64,000 nucleotides of DNA, from the NCBI GenBank assembly GCA_002347365.1, contig DDWT01000033.1, positions 62,001-126,000 on the forward strand. The letters are read 5' to 3'. A program made the position numbers and the translations under genes. Source of the DNA: Actinobacteria bacterium UBA2279. Lineage in GTDB: Bacteria > Actinomycetota > Coriobacteriia > Anaerosomatales > Anaerosomataceae. Within the stretch, counting starts at the first letter, position 1. Each line of letters opens with the position of its first letter. The notes beneath the pieces were generated by a model, which saw nothing but the letters and a program-made list of their open reading frames with translations, made no database searches and was not told the origin of the DNA. Below, piece after piece: positions 8,026-17,192 of the stretch.

Positions 8026-8550
8026 ATGAACATCGACAAGACAAACGATCCTGTCACCGAAGAGGCCGCACCCCGTCGCGGCTTGCGCAGAGTAGCGTTC
8101 GTGATAGTGGCAGCGGCCATACTCGTGTCCTTTCTTGCGGCATATGGCTTCGCCGCGTCCCGGCCGTCCGACGCAGCGTCTGCATGCGATGAGGGCTTCG
8201 TTGTCGCGGGTGCCGATGGTGAGTGTGCCTCCGGTTGCTGCAGCTCCGGTGAGGCGGGTCCGCTGATCTCCGGAGAAGCCTCTGTCTCCGGCGATGTACA
8301 GCGAGTGAGCGTCGACGTGTCGAAGGGCTACTTCGATCCGGGTGAGATCGTTCTTACGGCAGGCGTGCCTACCGAGATCACCTTCAGTGAGGGTCGGGGC
8401 TGCATGGCCGAGGTCATGTTCGAACAGTTCGGGATTCTCGAGGATCTGACTTCGGGCGGCGCGGTAATCACGCTGCCCGCCCTTGATCCGGGCACTTATG
8501 AGTTCTCCTGCGGGATGCGCATGGTGTTCGGTACGCTGGTCGTTCGCTAG
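8026..8550 (+). CDS. Membrane-anchored cupredoxin-like protein
   Basis: A 174-residue protein with one N-terminal signal-anchor helix (about residues 22-44), a short Cys-rich stretch (CDEGF, then GECASGCCSS) and a C-terminal cupredoxin-type domain (about 80-174) resembling the cupredoxin half of the TauE-like fusion two genes upstream: both end with a Cys-Gly-Met-containing loop (SCGMRMVFGTLVV here). The domain faces outside. It probably binds copper and could accept it from, or give it to, the membrane partners. The CxxxCC cluster before the domain is unusual and may be a second metal site. Confidence 0.75.
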   Translation: MNIDKTNDPVTEEAAPRRGLRRVAFVIVAAAILVSFLAAYGFAASRPSDAASACDEGFVVAGADGECASGCCSSGEAGPLISGEASVSGDVQRVSVDVSKGYFDPGEIVLTAGVPTEITFSEGRGCMAEVMFEQFGILEDLTSGGAVITLPALDPGTYEFSCGMRMVFGTLVVR

Positions 8551-8560
8551 GAGGCGACTG

Positions 8561-11518
8561 ATGTTGACCGATGGCGATAAGGTAGGACGCTACTCCCTCT
8601 CGGTGGAGGGGATGCACTGTCCTTCTTGTGAGAGACTGCTCTCGATGAAGGTGGCCGAACTCGGCTGGGCCTCCGATATCGTGGCGGACAGCACTGCGGG
8701 CACGGTGATGGTGACCGCGGATGAGGCCGAGTTCGACCTGGGGGCGCTCCGCGAAGCTGTTCTGGCTGCGGGGTATGCGCCCGGCGATCACGCGGATGAA
8801 GTCGAGCTGACCTTGCCCGGTGATGTCGAAGATCCGGATGCGGGACTTACCGACACGGCCTGTGACATTGCCGAGGCGACCGCCTGCCCCGTGCTCCCTG
8901 TCGACGGCCCTGAGGCTCCAGCGGCACTTGAGGAGGCCTCGTTCGCCGTGACGGGGATGACGTGCACCTCATGTGCTGCGGTCATCGAGAAGACGCTCTC
9001 CAGGCAGGAGGGTATCGATCTTGCGGCAGTCAACCTTGCTGCCGAGAGACTGCGCGTGCGCTTCGACCCTGCCATGATCGACAGGATCGCGATTGCGAGA
9101 GCCGTGGCAGATGCAGGCTATGGCGCGTTGCCGCTTGCGGCTGCGACATCTCCGAGCAGTGGCAGACTCACCCTGGCGATCACCGGCATGACATGCGCAT
9201 CTTGCGCCCAGATCATCGAGAAAGTGCTCGGCAAGGTGGAGGGCGTCCGTTCGGCACAGGTGAATCTCGCTGCGGAGACCGCGGTGATCGAGTTCGACCC
9301 GACGCTTCTCGGACCGGACGAGCTCATTCGTTCAGTCAAGGATGCCGGATACAGCGCAAGTGTGCGCGTTGAGCGTCGTGAGGGTGGCGAGGGTGTTGAT
9401 GTGCAGCGGGAGGCCCAGGAGGCGTACGCGCGCCACCAGAGGAACCTGCTCGTCTTCAGCGCATCGCTTGCGATACCGCTCTTCGTGATCGCGATGGTGC
9501 CGCCGTTCATGATGATAGTCCCGGAGTGGGTTGCGGGTCTGTTCGGTGTCACAAGCGTGTCCGGAGTCATGTTCGTGCACAAACTCATCATGCTTGCTCT
9601 GGCAACGCCAGTTCAGTTCATCGCTGGCGCACAGTACTATCGCGGCTTCTGGCACGCTATCAAGCAGCGTGCTGGCAACATGGACACGCTCATCGCTATC
9701 GGGACGACAGCTGCGTATCTCTATAGCGTCGCTGCCACGTTCTGGTTGCACGACCAGCCGGTGTTCTTCGAAACGTCGGCGCTGCTCATCACATTCGTTC
9801 TGCTCGGCAAGTCGCTGGAGGCGAAGGCCAAAGGTCGGACATCTGATGCGATCAAGAAGCTGATGGGGCTTGCGGCAAAGACCGCGCGCGTCCTTCGCAA
9901 CGGCTCGGAGATCGATCTGCCGATCGAGCAGGTCGTTGTCGGCGACCTCATCGTCGTCCGGCCGGGTGAGAAGATCCCGGTAGACGGGCTTCTCATCGAG
10001 GGTTCATCGTCCGTGGACGAGTCCATGCTCACCGGGGAGTCGATCCCTGTCGAGAAGCGTGCGGGTGATTCCGTCATCGGCGCCACGATCAACCGCCTGG
10101 GGAGCTTCCGTTTCCGGGCCACGAAGGTCGGCGCCGACACGGCGCTTGCACAGATCGTGCGTCTTGTAGAAGAAGCGCAAGGCTCCAAGGCGCCGGTACA
10201 GCGGTTTGCCGACCGGATATCAGCGGTCTTCGTTCCGACGGTCGTGTCCATTGCGTTTCTCACGTTCCTGTTCTGGCTGTTTGCCGGTCCGCGCATTTTC
10301 GGCGCGGCACCCGACCCGGCTCTGTGGCCGACGGTATTCGAGCCGATCCTGCGTTCGGCCATGACGAGCGGCTGGTTCGTGGCGGCGTTGCTCGCCGGTA
10401 CCGCGACCGTGGTCATCGCATGTCCGTGCGCGCTGGGTCTTGCGACGCCTACCGCCATCATGGTGGGGACGGGCAAGGGAGCCGAGAACGGGGTGCTCAT
10501 CAAGAGCGGTGAAGCGCTCGAGAACGCGTATCGCGTCAACGCCGTGATCTTCGACAAGACGGGAACGCTCACACATGGCCGTCCGGTCGTCACCGATATC
10601 GAGCTTCTCGAGGGACACGATGTCATGCGCGTGCTCACGCTGGCCGCCGCTCTCGAGCGCTCGAGTGAGCATCCACTCGCCGAGGCCATCGTTCATCGTG
10701 CCGAGAGCGAAGGAATCGACCTTCCATCTGTCGAGGGCTTTGCTGCAGTACCCGGGCATGGCGTCGAGGGCTCTGTCATGGGCATGCGGGTCGCATTGGG
10801 CAACCGCAGGCTCATGGAGCGCGAGGGTATCGACATCACCGCTCACGAGGACCGGATCCGTGCACTGGAGGCTCAGGGGAAGACGGTCATGGTCGTCGGC
10901 GTCAACGGCGAGAAGCCGGCCGGGCTCATTGCGGTGGCCGACACGGTCAAAGAGCGTTCCGCAGATGCCGTGCACCTACTGGACGCCATGGGTGTGGATG
11001 TGTACATGGTCACGGGAGACAACCGGCGAACGGCTGAAGCGATCGCCGCGCAAGTGGGCATTGCCTCAGACCACGTTCTGGCTGAGGTGCTGCCTCAGAA
11101 CAAGGCCAGTGAGGTCGCCGCTCTGCAGGAACGGGATCTTGTTGTCGCGATGGTCGGTGACGGCATCAACGACACTCCGGCTTTGGCTCAGGCCGATGTC
11201 GGTATTGCAATGGGAGCAGGTACGGATGTCGCGATGGAGACCGGCGGAATCGTCTTGATCAAGAACGACCTCACCGACGTGGTCACTGCGATCCAGCTCT
11301 CCCGCGCCACGATGCGCAAGATTCGAAGTAACTTCTTCTGGGCGCTCGGCTACAACTCTTTGGGCATCCCGATCGCTGCGGTCGGGCTTCTGTCCGGCGC
11401 TCCATGGATCGCTGGTGCGGCAATGGCGTTCTCAAGTGTCAGTGTCGTGACCAACTCCTTGTTGCTGAAGAGGTTTCGACCTGCAGGTCGCGATACGGCC
11501 ATACCCCAAGGGGCATGA
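8561..11518 (+). CDS. copA: P1B-type copper-exporting ATPase with three HMA domains
   Basis: A 985-residue Cu(I) ATPase. Three N-terminal metal-binding domains carry CxxC pairs at Cys20/23, Cys135/138 and Cys212/215. Domains 2 and 3 are canonical GMTCxSC; domain 1 has GMHCPSC like the nearby CopZ. The membrane part has the intramembrane Cu site CPC (621-623), actuator TGES, phosphorylated Asp665 in DKTGT, nucleotide-binding SEHP and hinge GDGINDTPAL. ATG 8561 follows TAGGAGG and begins ten bases after the cupredoxin stop. A linker between domains 1 and 2 holds an extra Cys pair (DTACD, TACPV). It exports cytoplasmic Cu(I) to the extracytoplasmic cupredoxins. Confidence 0.96.
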   Translation: MLTDGDKVGRYSLSVEGMHCPSCERLLSMKVAELGWASDIVADSTAGTVMVTADEAEFDLGALREAVLAAGYAPGDHADEVELTLPGDVEDPDAGLTDTACDIAEATACPVLPVDGPEAPAALEEASFAVTGMTCTSCAAVIEKTLSRQEGIDLAAVNLAAERLRVRFDPAMIDRIAIARAVADAGYGALPLAAATSPSSGRLTLAITGMTCASCAQIIEKVLGKVEGVRSAQVNLAAETAVIEFDPTLLGPDELIRSVKDAGYSASVRVERREGGEGVDVQREAQEAYARHQRNLLVFSASLAIPLFVIAMVPPFMMIVPEWVAGLFGVTSVSGVMFVHKLIMLALATPVQFIAGAQYYRGFWHAIKQRAGNMDTLIAIGTTAAYLYSVAATFWLHDQPVFFETSALLITFVLLGKSLEAKAKGRTSDAIKKLMGLAAKTARVLRNGSEIDLPIEQVVVGDLIVVRPGEKIPVDGLLIEGSSSVDESMLTGESIPVEKRAGDSVIGATINRLGSFRFRATKVGADTALAQIVRLVEEAQGSKAPVQRFADRISAVFVPTVVSIAFLTFLFWLFAGPRIFGAAPDPALWPTVFEPILRSAMTSGWFVAALLAGTATVVIACPCALGLATPTAIMVGTGKGAENGVLIKSGEALENAYRVNAVIFDKTGTLTHGRPVVTDIELLEGHDVMRVLTLAAALERSSEHPLAEAIVHRAESEGIDLPSVEGFAAVPGHGVEGSVMGMRVALGNRRLMEREGIDITAHEDRIRALEAQGKTVMVVGVNGEKPAGLIAVADTVKERSADAVHLLDAMGVDVYMVTGDNRRTAEAIAAQVGIASDHVLAEVLPQNKASEVAALQERDLVVAMVGDGINDTPALAQADVGIAMGAGTDVAMETGGIVLIKNDLTDVVTAIQLSRATMRKIRSNFFWALGYNSLGIPIAAVGLLSGAPWIAGAAMAFSSVSVVTNSLLLKRFRPAGRDTAIPQGA
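11501..11516 (+). promoter_or_regulatory. CsoR-like operator candidate at the end of copA
   Basis: ATACCCC-AA-GGGGCAT is a near-perfect inverted repeat (one mismatch) resembling the G-rich copper-repressor CsoR operator. It overlaps the last copA codons and its stop, about 90 bases before ccdA, and is followed by GGGTATAG. No csoR gene is visible here, so this rests on the motif alone. Confidence 0.25.
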
Positions 11519-11602
11519 TACGGGTATAGATGTCACGGGATCGTATCTGCGATCTAGTGTCAGCACCTCTCGCTCAACAGCCTCCAATGAACGGAGCCAT
11601 TC

Positions 11603-12349
11603 ATGGAATCGAGTTCGATCACCCTGCTAAGCGCGTTCGCAGGTGGTGTTCTGTCGTTCCTGGCCCCGTGCGTATTGCCACTCATTCCGGGATACCTCTC
11701 CTTCATGACCGGTCTATCGAACTCCGAGTTGAGTGAGGGCCGGGGTGGTATGGGCCGTGTGATGATCCCGGCGCTGCTCTTCAGCGCAGGATTCTCCTCG
11801 GTCTTCATTCTCATCGGCGCCGCAGCAGGACTTGCCAGCCGCACGCTCGGTCCCGTTCTCAGCCGCTACGATCAGGTTCTGCAGTACGCCGCAGGCGTGG
11901 TTGTGGTCCTCATCGGCGTGTTCATGCTTGGGATCATCAAGGTACCCTGGCTCTACGGTGAAGCCCGCTTCGAGATGGGCAAGACGCGGCGGTTCGGGCG
12001 CGGCGCAGCGTTCCTCATGGGTATGGCTTTCGGGTTCGGCTGGACGCCGTGCGTGGGTCCGATACTCACGGTGATCTTGGGACTCGCGGCTCAGACCGGC
12101 GACACGCTGCGCGCGGCCGTACTCCTTGCTGCCTACTCGGCGGGTCTGGCTCTGCCCTTCCTGCTTACTGCGCTGTTCTTCGGCAAGCTCACAAGCACGC
12201 TGCGATGGTTCACGCGGCACTCTATAGCCATCAATCGTACTGCAGGTATCATCCTGATCATCATGGGCGTTCTCATCTTCACGGGTCAGCTTGGACGCTT
12301 GTCCGTACTGCTGCTCAACGCATTCCCCTTCCTGCGCGTTCTTGGGTGA
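11603..12349 (+). CDS. ccdA: CcdA-type thiol-disulfide transmembrane electron transporter
   Basis: A 248-residue, six-helix protein of the CcdA/DsbD-core family. The first helix carries LAPCVLPLIPGYL and the fourth GFGWTPCVGPIL; the two Cys in these motifs are the redox pair that carries reducing power from cytoplasmic thioredoxin to the outside for cytochrome c maturation or disulfide reduction. ATG 11603 follows GGAG. It lies 84 bases after copA; the gap holds a CsoR-like motif, so it may be separately controlled but belongs functionally with Cys-containing copper proteins that need reduced thiols outside the cell. Confidence 0.92.
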   Translation: MESSSITLLSAFAGGVLSFLAPCVLPLIPGYLSFMTGLSNSELSEGRGGMGRVMIPALLFSAGFSSVFILIGAAAGLASRTLGPVLSRYDQVLQYAAGVVVVLIGVFMLGIIKVPWLYGEARFEMGKTRRFGRGAAFLMGMAFGFGWTPCVGPILTVILGLAAQTGDTLRAAVLLAAYSAGLALPFLLTALFFGKLTSTLRWFTRHSIAINRTAGIILIIMGVLIFTGQLGRLSVLLLNAFPFLRVLG

Positions 12350-12360
12350 GAGGGTGCGCG

Positions 12361-12399
12361 TTGTTCGGGTCCTCGGTGTGGACTAGGATGAAATCCTAG
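12361..12399 (+). promoter_or_regulatory. Candidate promoter with inverted repeat for the phosphatase gene
   Basis: TTGTTC (12361-12366) and TAGGAT (12384-12389) are 17 bases apart. The -10 box lies inside a perfect inverted repeat, CTAGGAT (12383-12389), GAA, ATCCTAG (12393-12399). The repeat over the -10 suggests an operator. The predicted start falls about 25 bases before ATG 12423. Confidence 0.4.
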
Positions 12400-12422
12400 G
12401 CGGCGACTCGACGGGTGGTGCC

Positions 12423-15400
12423 ATGCGGTCCTCGGGACCCAGCACGCAGAGTCTGATGCAGCGATTCGGATTGCTTGTTGCGGCGCTGATCGTTTCTACG
12501 ACGGTGCTGCTCGGCCTGTCCGCGGCGTCAGGCGTGTATGAGATGGCCCGAGGCGAACAATCATCACGGCAGCGTGCGTACCTCAACGTTGCTGCCCAGC
12601 AGATCCAGACGCGCATCACGGTTGCCCGACGTGTCGTCACGACGCTGCGCTCGCGAGATGCGATCCTTGGCGGCGACGCGACGTCCATGCGTGATGCGCT
12701 GCGTGACGCGGTCATCGACAATCCCGAGTACATCGAGCTGCTGTTCATCGGCAGTCAGGAAGGTACGATTGCAGCTTCGTATCCGGGGGACCCCGGTCTT
12801 TCAGAGGGTGAGGTGCGATCGTTGACCAGCGGGGTACCGCAGCCCCGGCAGCCTGTGTTGATGTGGTTTGCGCCCACCGGAGATCGTGGGCCTGCGCTCT
12901 GGGAGGTCATGCCTTTCGTATTCAGGACAGGCCAAGAAGGATACATCCTCGCCCAACTGGACACCGCACCCATCGACTCGGCACTGGAGCAGGTTGCGGC
13001 TGCGCCTGGCAACCCCACAGTTGCCGTCCTGTCTGCATCCGGTTCGCCACTCTTCGTCGCAGGTGACCAGGACGTGATCGTGCGTGGTGATCTCGAGCTG
13101 GGTGACTCCCGGGGTGCGCGCGAGGGCGAGGTCTCAGGCCACCTGCCCGACGGAAGAGATTTCTCCGGCTACCACACTGCGCTCTCGGGCACGCTGGGCT
13201 GGGAAGTGGTCGTGTTGGAGTCGTCGGCGCGAGCGGTCAATGAGACGTGGGCGGCGCTGAGACCCGCAGTGCTGACATGGACTGTGACGGTTGTCGTGGT
13301 GATGATCGTAGCTTTGGCCATGGTCACCTGGCTAGTCCGGCCTCTGCGAGATCTTGAGCGGCGCGCCAACGCGGTGGCGCGTGGTGCCTATGCGGAACCT
13401 GTGGAAGTCACGCGTCGGGACGAGGTTGGACGGCTCCTTGAGGCGTTCAACTCGGTTGCTGCTCGCCTGGACCGGATGCACGACGTGTCTCAGGTCCTGG
13501 CGCGCTCGTCAGAACGGGATCAGGTACTCGACGGCATACTCTCTTCGGTCAGACATATGCTGGGCCGGGCAGACGTCGACGTGCTGCTGCTGACGGAGGA
13601 TAAGAGGGAGTTTGAGATCTCACGTGCCGCTGGAGCTCTGAGCGGGCGTGTCGGGACCCGTCTGGCGCGCGATGAGTCGCGATGGCTTGCCCGAACTGTC
13701 ATGGGTGGTGGCCCGGCACTCTTCGAGGGGAGTTTCACAGAGGACCCACTGCTCCGGTACCACGCTTCGAGCGGCGGCCATGCCCTCGCGGTGCCCTTGG
13801 TGGTGGGTCTGGAGACTCTTGGGATCATCGTGGTCGTCGGACGCCGGGACAACGAATTCACGGATGCCGAGGCGGAGATGGTCCGCTCGTTCACCGCGCA
13901 GTCCTCTGTGGCGCTACACAACGCCAGGCTCTTCTCCGACGAACGCCGGTCACGCCGTGAAGCCGAGGTGCTGCTCACCGTGTCTGAGCGCATCGCACGT
14001 GCTGGTGCACTTGCCGAGGCGATCGAAGAGGTACTGCAGGTTGAGTCTGAGCTGCTCGGCATGGTTCGCAGACTCGCCGCGATCGTTGATAGGGACGAGT
14101 ACGGGCTGCCTCCGGGAGAGGAGTCCGGGCTGGAGCTGGAGCTTATCGAGACCTGGGCTTCTCTGTACGGTACGGCATTCGCGGAATCGGCCGGCATGCA
14201 GGTGCTCTACATCGTGGCTGAGTCAGCGGAACCGCGCCTGAGAGCATTCATGGGAGCCCTCGGTGCAGAGTGTATGGTCGTGACCCCGCTGGTGATCGAT
14301 GACCGGTTGGTGGGTCTGCTGGTCGTGGGTTCTCCCACGGCACTTGTCCGGGTGACGCCCCGTCAGATGCGCGTTGTCGAGGTGATCGGAACGCAGGTGT
14401 CGCTGGCCCTTCAGAACGAGATGCTCTTCGAGCAGGCGAAGGGTAGGGCCGACAATCTCGAGACCGTGTTTCGGATCAGTCAGGCTGTGAGCTCATCGCT
14501 TCAGAGCAAGGTCGTGCTTAACCGTGTGCTTGACGTCGTGCAGAAGATCTTCTCGGCAGATGCTGTGATCCTCATGACCTACGACGCCGACAGGAAGACA
14601 CTGCTCGTGCCGATGGCGCGCGGGCTGCTCCATCGAGATATGCTCGAGAGCGAGTTCGCACCCGGGGTGGACCTACCCGGCCGGGTGTTTGCGACAAAGC
14701 AGCCGGAGCGCTATGACTCGCTTGAGAATGTCGACACGGCATTGACCCGCGTAGCCCGCAGTCAGGGGCTGGAGTCGATGCTCGTCGTTCCGCTACTGGC
14801 GCGGGGCCGGAGTATCGGCGTTCTCAGCGTGCTCGCGCGAGGACATGCCTCATTCAGTGACGATGACATGGAGTTGCTGCGCACGTTCGCATCTCAAGCG
14901 GCGCTCGCTATCGACAACGCCAGGATGTTCAGCCAGGAACACCACGTGGCGACCGTGTTGCAGGAGAGCATATTGCCGTCCCAGTTGCCGAGAATACCGG
15001 GCATCGATTCGAGCAGCATATATCTGCCCGCGGGGTCCGAAGTCGAGATCGGCGGGGACTACTACGACCTGTTCACGACCCCCGACGGGCGCCTGGCCCT
15101 GACGATCGGTGACGTGTGCGGCAAAGGGGTGGTAGCAGCTACGAAGACCTCGATGATCAAGTATGCGATTCGGGGGATGGTCGTTGCCGGGCTCGAGCCC
15201 GCCGCTGTTTTGACTGAGATCAACAGGATGCTGATCGAGACAGGGGACACAGCCAACATAGTGACGTTGTGGGTCGGATTCCTTGACGTCGGGAACGGGC
15301 GGCTTGTGTTCGCCAACGGTGGGCATCCACCGGCGCTGCTGCTTCAGCCGTCGGATGGGCGACTTGAGCGGCTGGCAACGACGGGCGCGCTGCTGGGGGC

Positions 15401-15677
15401 TGTCGCCGCCGCAGAGTACGATCAGCAGACTGTCGAGGTCGAGCCGGACGCTATCATCCTGCTCTACACCGACGGCGTGACCGAGGCACGCAACAAGAAC
15501 CGCTTCTTCGGAGAAGGAAGAGTCCGGCGAGCGTTGAAGCAAGGTGGATCGGCAGCTGTGGTGACACAACGACTGCTCGCGCAGGTTCAACGCTTCTCGG
15601 CGGGGGAGTTGCGTGACGATGCTGCCATCCTGACCGTTCGCCGGCTCTCGCGACCGCAATCGACGGTTTCGCCATGA
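12423..15677 (+). CDS. Membrane sensor with three GAF domains and SpoIIE/RsbU phosphatase
   Basis: A 1084-residue signalling protein. A first helix (about residues 13-38) and a second (about 283-305) flank an extracytoplasmic Cache-like sensor. A HAMP domain follows (about 306-358), then three GAF-type modules (roughly 370-505, 515-675 and 690-835), and a PP2C/SpoIIE phosphatase (about 870-1075) with metal-binding Asp residues in GGDYYDLF (near 875) and IGDVCGKG, plus LLYTDGVTEARN. Such phosphatases dephosphorylate STAS anti-anti-sigma proteins, and the next gene contains a STAS domain. Together they form a compact partner-switching module. Signal unknown. Confidence 0.9.
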   Translation: MRSSGPSTQSLMQRFGLLVAALIVSTTVLLGLSAASGVYEMARGEQSSRQRAYLNVAAQQIQTRITVARRVVTTLRSRDAILGGDATSMRDALRDAVIDNPEYIELLFIGSQEGTIAASYPGDPGLSEGEVRSLTSGVPQPRQPVLMWFAPTGDRGPALWEVMPFVFRTGQEGYILAQLDTAPIDSALEQVAAAPGNPTVAVLSASGSPLFVAGDQDVIVRGDLELGDSRGAREGEVSGHLPDGRDFSGYHTALSGTLGWEVVVLESSARAVNETWAALRPAVLTWTVTVVVVMIVALAMVTWLVRPLRDLERRANAVARGAYAEPVEVTRRDEVGRLLEAFNSVAARLDRMHDVSQVLARSSERDQVLDGILSSVRHMLGRADVDVLLLTEDKREFEISRAAGALSGRVGTRLARDESRWLARTVMGGGPALFEGSFTEDPLLRYHASSGGHALAVPLVVGLETLGIIVVVGRRDNEFTDAEAEMVRSFTAQSSVALHNARLFSDERRSRREAEVLLTVSERIARAGALAEAIEEVLQVESELLGMVRRLAAIVDRDEYGLPPGEESGLELELIETWASLYGTAFAESAGMQVLYIVAESAEPRLRAFMGALGAECMVVTPLVIDDRLVGLLVVGSPTALVRVTPRQMRVVEVIGTQVSLALQNEMLFEQAKGRADNLETVFRISQAVSSSLQSKVVLNRVLDVVQKIFSADAVILMTYDADRKTLLVPMARGLLHRDMLESEFAPGVDLPGRVFATKQPERYDSLENVDTALTRVARSQGLESMLVVPLLARGRSIGVLSVLARGHASFSDDDMELLRTFASQAALAIDNARMFSQEHHVATVLQESILPSQLPRIPGIDSSSIYLPAGSEVEIGGDYYDLFTTPDGRLALTIGDVCGKGVVAATKTSMIKYAIRGMVVAGLEPAAVLTEINRMLIETGDTANIVTLWVGFLDVGNGRLVFANGGHPPALLLQPSDGRLERLATTGALLGAVAAAEYDQQTVEVEPDAIILLYTDGVTEARNKNRFFGEGRVRRALKQGGSAAVVTQRLLAQVQRFSAGELRDDAAILTVRRLSRPQSTVSP

Positions 15678-15732
15678 TACGCAGCGGGAACTAAGGCACT
15701 TGAGCGATAGAGTCCGCCGAGGAGGCGTTGGC

Positions 15733-16521
15733 ATGGAAATGACCATCGAGCATGGCAATGACGCATCTGTATGCGTCGTGCGATTGCGCGGTGAGATCGA
15801 CATGGCAACAGTCCCCGAGATTCGCTCGTCGGTGGAGTCAGCGGTGCTCAGCGGGTGCTGCAACGTTGTGCTCGATCTGGGCGCGGTCAGCTATGCAGAC
15901 AGTTCTGCACTCGGCCTCATCGTATGGCTGGATCGGCTCTTGGACCCGCGCAACGGGAAGCTTATCCTTGCCGGAGCCAGCCGAGATGTTGCGCGAGTCC
16001 TGGAGTTGTCCGGGCTCGTGGGGCTTGCTCCGACCATCGTCGCGGCGGCGAGTGTGGGCGAAGCCGTGAGTGGCCTCGACATGCCGGACCGGGCAAGCGA
16101 GCCTGTATGGACTGATGCGCTGCTGCTCCCTGCCGACGTAGAGGCACTTCCCCGCATAAGGGCCCAGGTATGCGAACTGCTTGACGAGGTCGACATCTCC
16201 GACACTGCTCTGTTCGACGTACGTGTTGCGGTTGGCGAGGCTCTGGCCAACGCGATACGACACGGTTCTCCGGGTGGTGAGGCGGACACGGTACAGGTCA
16301 CGGTACGGGCGTACGAAGATCGCGTGGCGATACAGGTCACCGATTCCGGCACCGGCTTCGATGGTCGGTCGAACGGAAGTGAGGATCTGTATGCGGCATC
16401 GGGACGCGGCGTCATGTTCATGCGCGCGCTCATGGACCGTGTGGATTTTGCGGCAGCGGTAGGCGGCGGTACTTCGGTCACGCTCGTCAAACACTTGGAT
16501 GGTTCTGGCGAGGCTCACTAG
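15733..16521 (+). CDS. STAS domain fused to RsbW-like HATPase
   Basis: A 262-residue fusion of normally separate partners. Residues 1-105 are an anti-anti-sigma STAS domain (SpoIIAA/RsbV-like; phosphorylatable Ser region in VSYADSSALGLIVW). Residues about 125-255 are an anti-sigma-type GHKL kinase with N box VAVGEALANAIRHG, G1 DSGTGFDG and GRGVMFMRALMD. I chose ATG 15733, eight bases after GGAGG, over TTG 15700. In partner switching, RsbW-like kinase phosphorylates the STAS protein and the SpoIIE phosphatase upstream reverses this. No sigma factor gene is adjacent, so the target is unknown. Confidence 0.88.
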   Translation: MEMTIEHGNDASVCVVRLRGEIDMATVPEIRSSVESAVLSGCCNVVLDLGAVSYADSSALGLIVWLDRLLDPRNGKLILAGASRDVARVLELSGLVGLAPTIVAAASVGEAVSGLDMPDRASEPVWTDALLLPADVEALPRIRAQVCELLDEVDISDTALFDVRVAVGEALANAIRHGSPGGEADTVQVTVRAYEDRVAIQVTDSGTGFDGRSNGSEDLYAASGRGVMFMRALMDRVDFAAAVGGGTSVTLVKHLDGSGEAH

Positions 16522-16546
16522 GCCGTCACGCAACCGTGCACAAGAT

Positions 16547-16560
16547 GATGCGCTTGCATC
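16547..16560 (+). promoter_or_regulatory. Short palindrome upstream of the nitroreductase gene
   Basis: GATGC-GCTT-GCATC lies 58 bases before the nitroreductase start, with TATGCT (16571-16576) just downstream as a possible -10 box. No good -35 box is spaced correctly, so promoter assignment is weak. Confidence 0.25.
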
Positions 16561-16617
16561 GTTATAACGCTATGCTCTAGAGGAGACACCCCGCCGCTGT
16601 GTGCTTCGGAGGTATCC

Positions 16618-17187
16618 ATGGAACTCAAAGACGCGCTTCGCGCCAGACACTCTGTCCGCGTCTTCAAGAAGGACCAGATCGACGAGTCTGTGGTGAACGA
16701 GATCATCGAGAACGCCATAATGGCGCCGTCGACGTTCGATCTGCAGCCCTGGCACTTCCACGTGGCTTCGGGCGCGGCTCGAGATGATGTGATCTCGATC
16801 ATCTCCCAGACGACGCAGTACCTCCAGGAGTATGTCGAGAAGATCGGACCGGAGGCTGTGGACTCGGCGGCGCGTTTCTATGCGGATCTCGGTGGCGCCC
16901 CGGTTGTGATAGGTATTTCTGCGCCCATTATCGAAGATCCCCTGCTCGACCAGTCGAACATCTGGCTGTCCATCGGTGCATGTATCGAGAACTTCTTGCT
17001 GATCGTCGCAGAGAGCGGTCTGGGTGCATGTAATCTCACGGTTCCGCGCTGGGTCTCCCACGACCTCTCTCGAGTCTTCCGCGTTCCCGAGGGGCGAGAG
17101 CTTGTCTCCATCATGATTCTTGGTGTCCCTGACGAGGAACCGGTCGACCACTCGCACAACACTGAAGTCACAACCTGGCTGCGCTGA
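16618..17187 (+). CDS. Nitroreductase-family FMN oxidoreductase
   Basis: A 189-residue protein of the FMN-dependent nitroreductase fold: RARHSVRVFK near the N-terminus binds the FMN phosphate, NAIMAPSTFDLQPW follows, and GLGACNLTVP and a C-terminal ILGVPDEEP are typical. These enzymes use NAD(P)H to reduce nitro, quinone or flavin substrates. ATG 16618 has CGGAGGT at ideal spacing. A HAD phosphatase gene starts six bases after the stop and is probably co-transcribed. Substrate cannot be inferred. Confidence 0.88.
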   Translation: MELKDALRARHSVRVFKKDQIDESVVNEIIENAIMAPSTFDLQPWHFHVASGAARDDVISIISQTTQYLQEYVEKIGPEAVDSAARFYADLGGAPVVIGISAPIIEDPLLDQSNIWLSIGACIENFLLIVAESGLGACNLTVPRWVSHDLSRVFRVPEGRELVSIMILGVPDEEPVDHSHNTEVTTWLR

Positions 17188-17192
17188 GGCCC

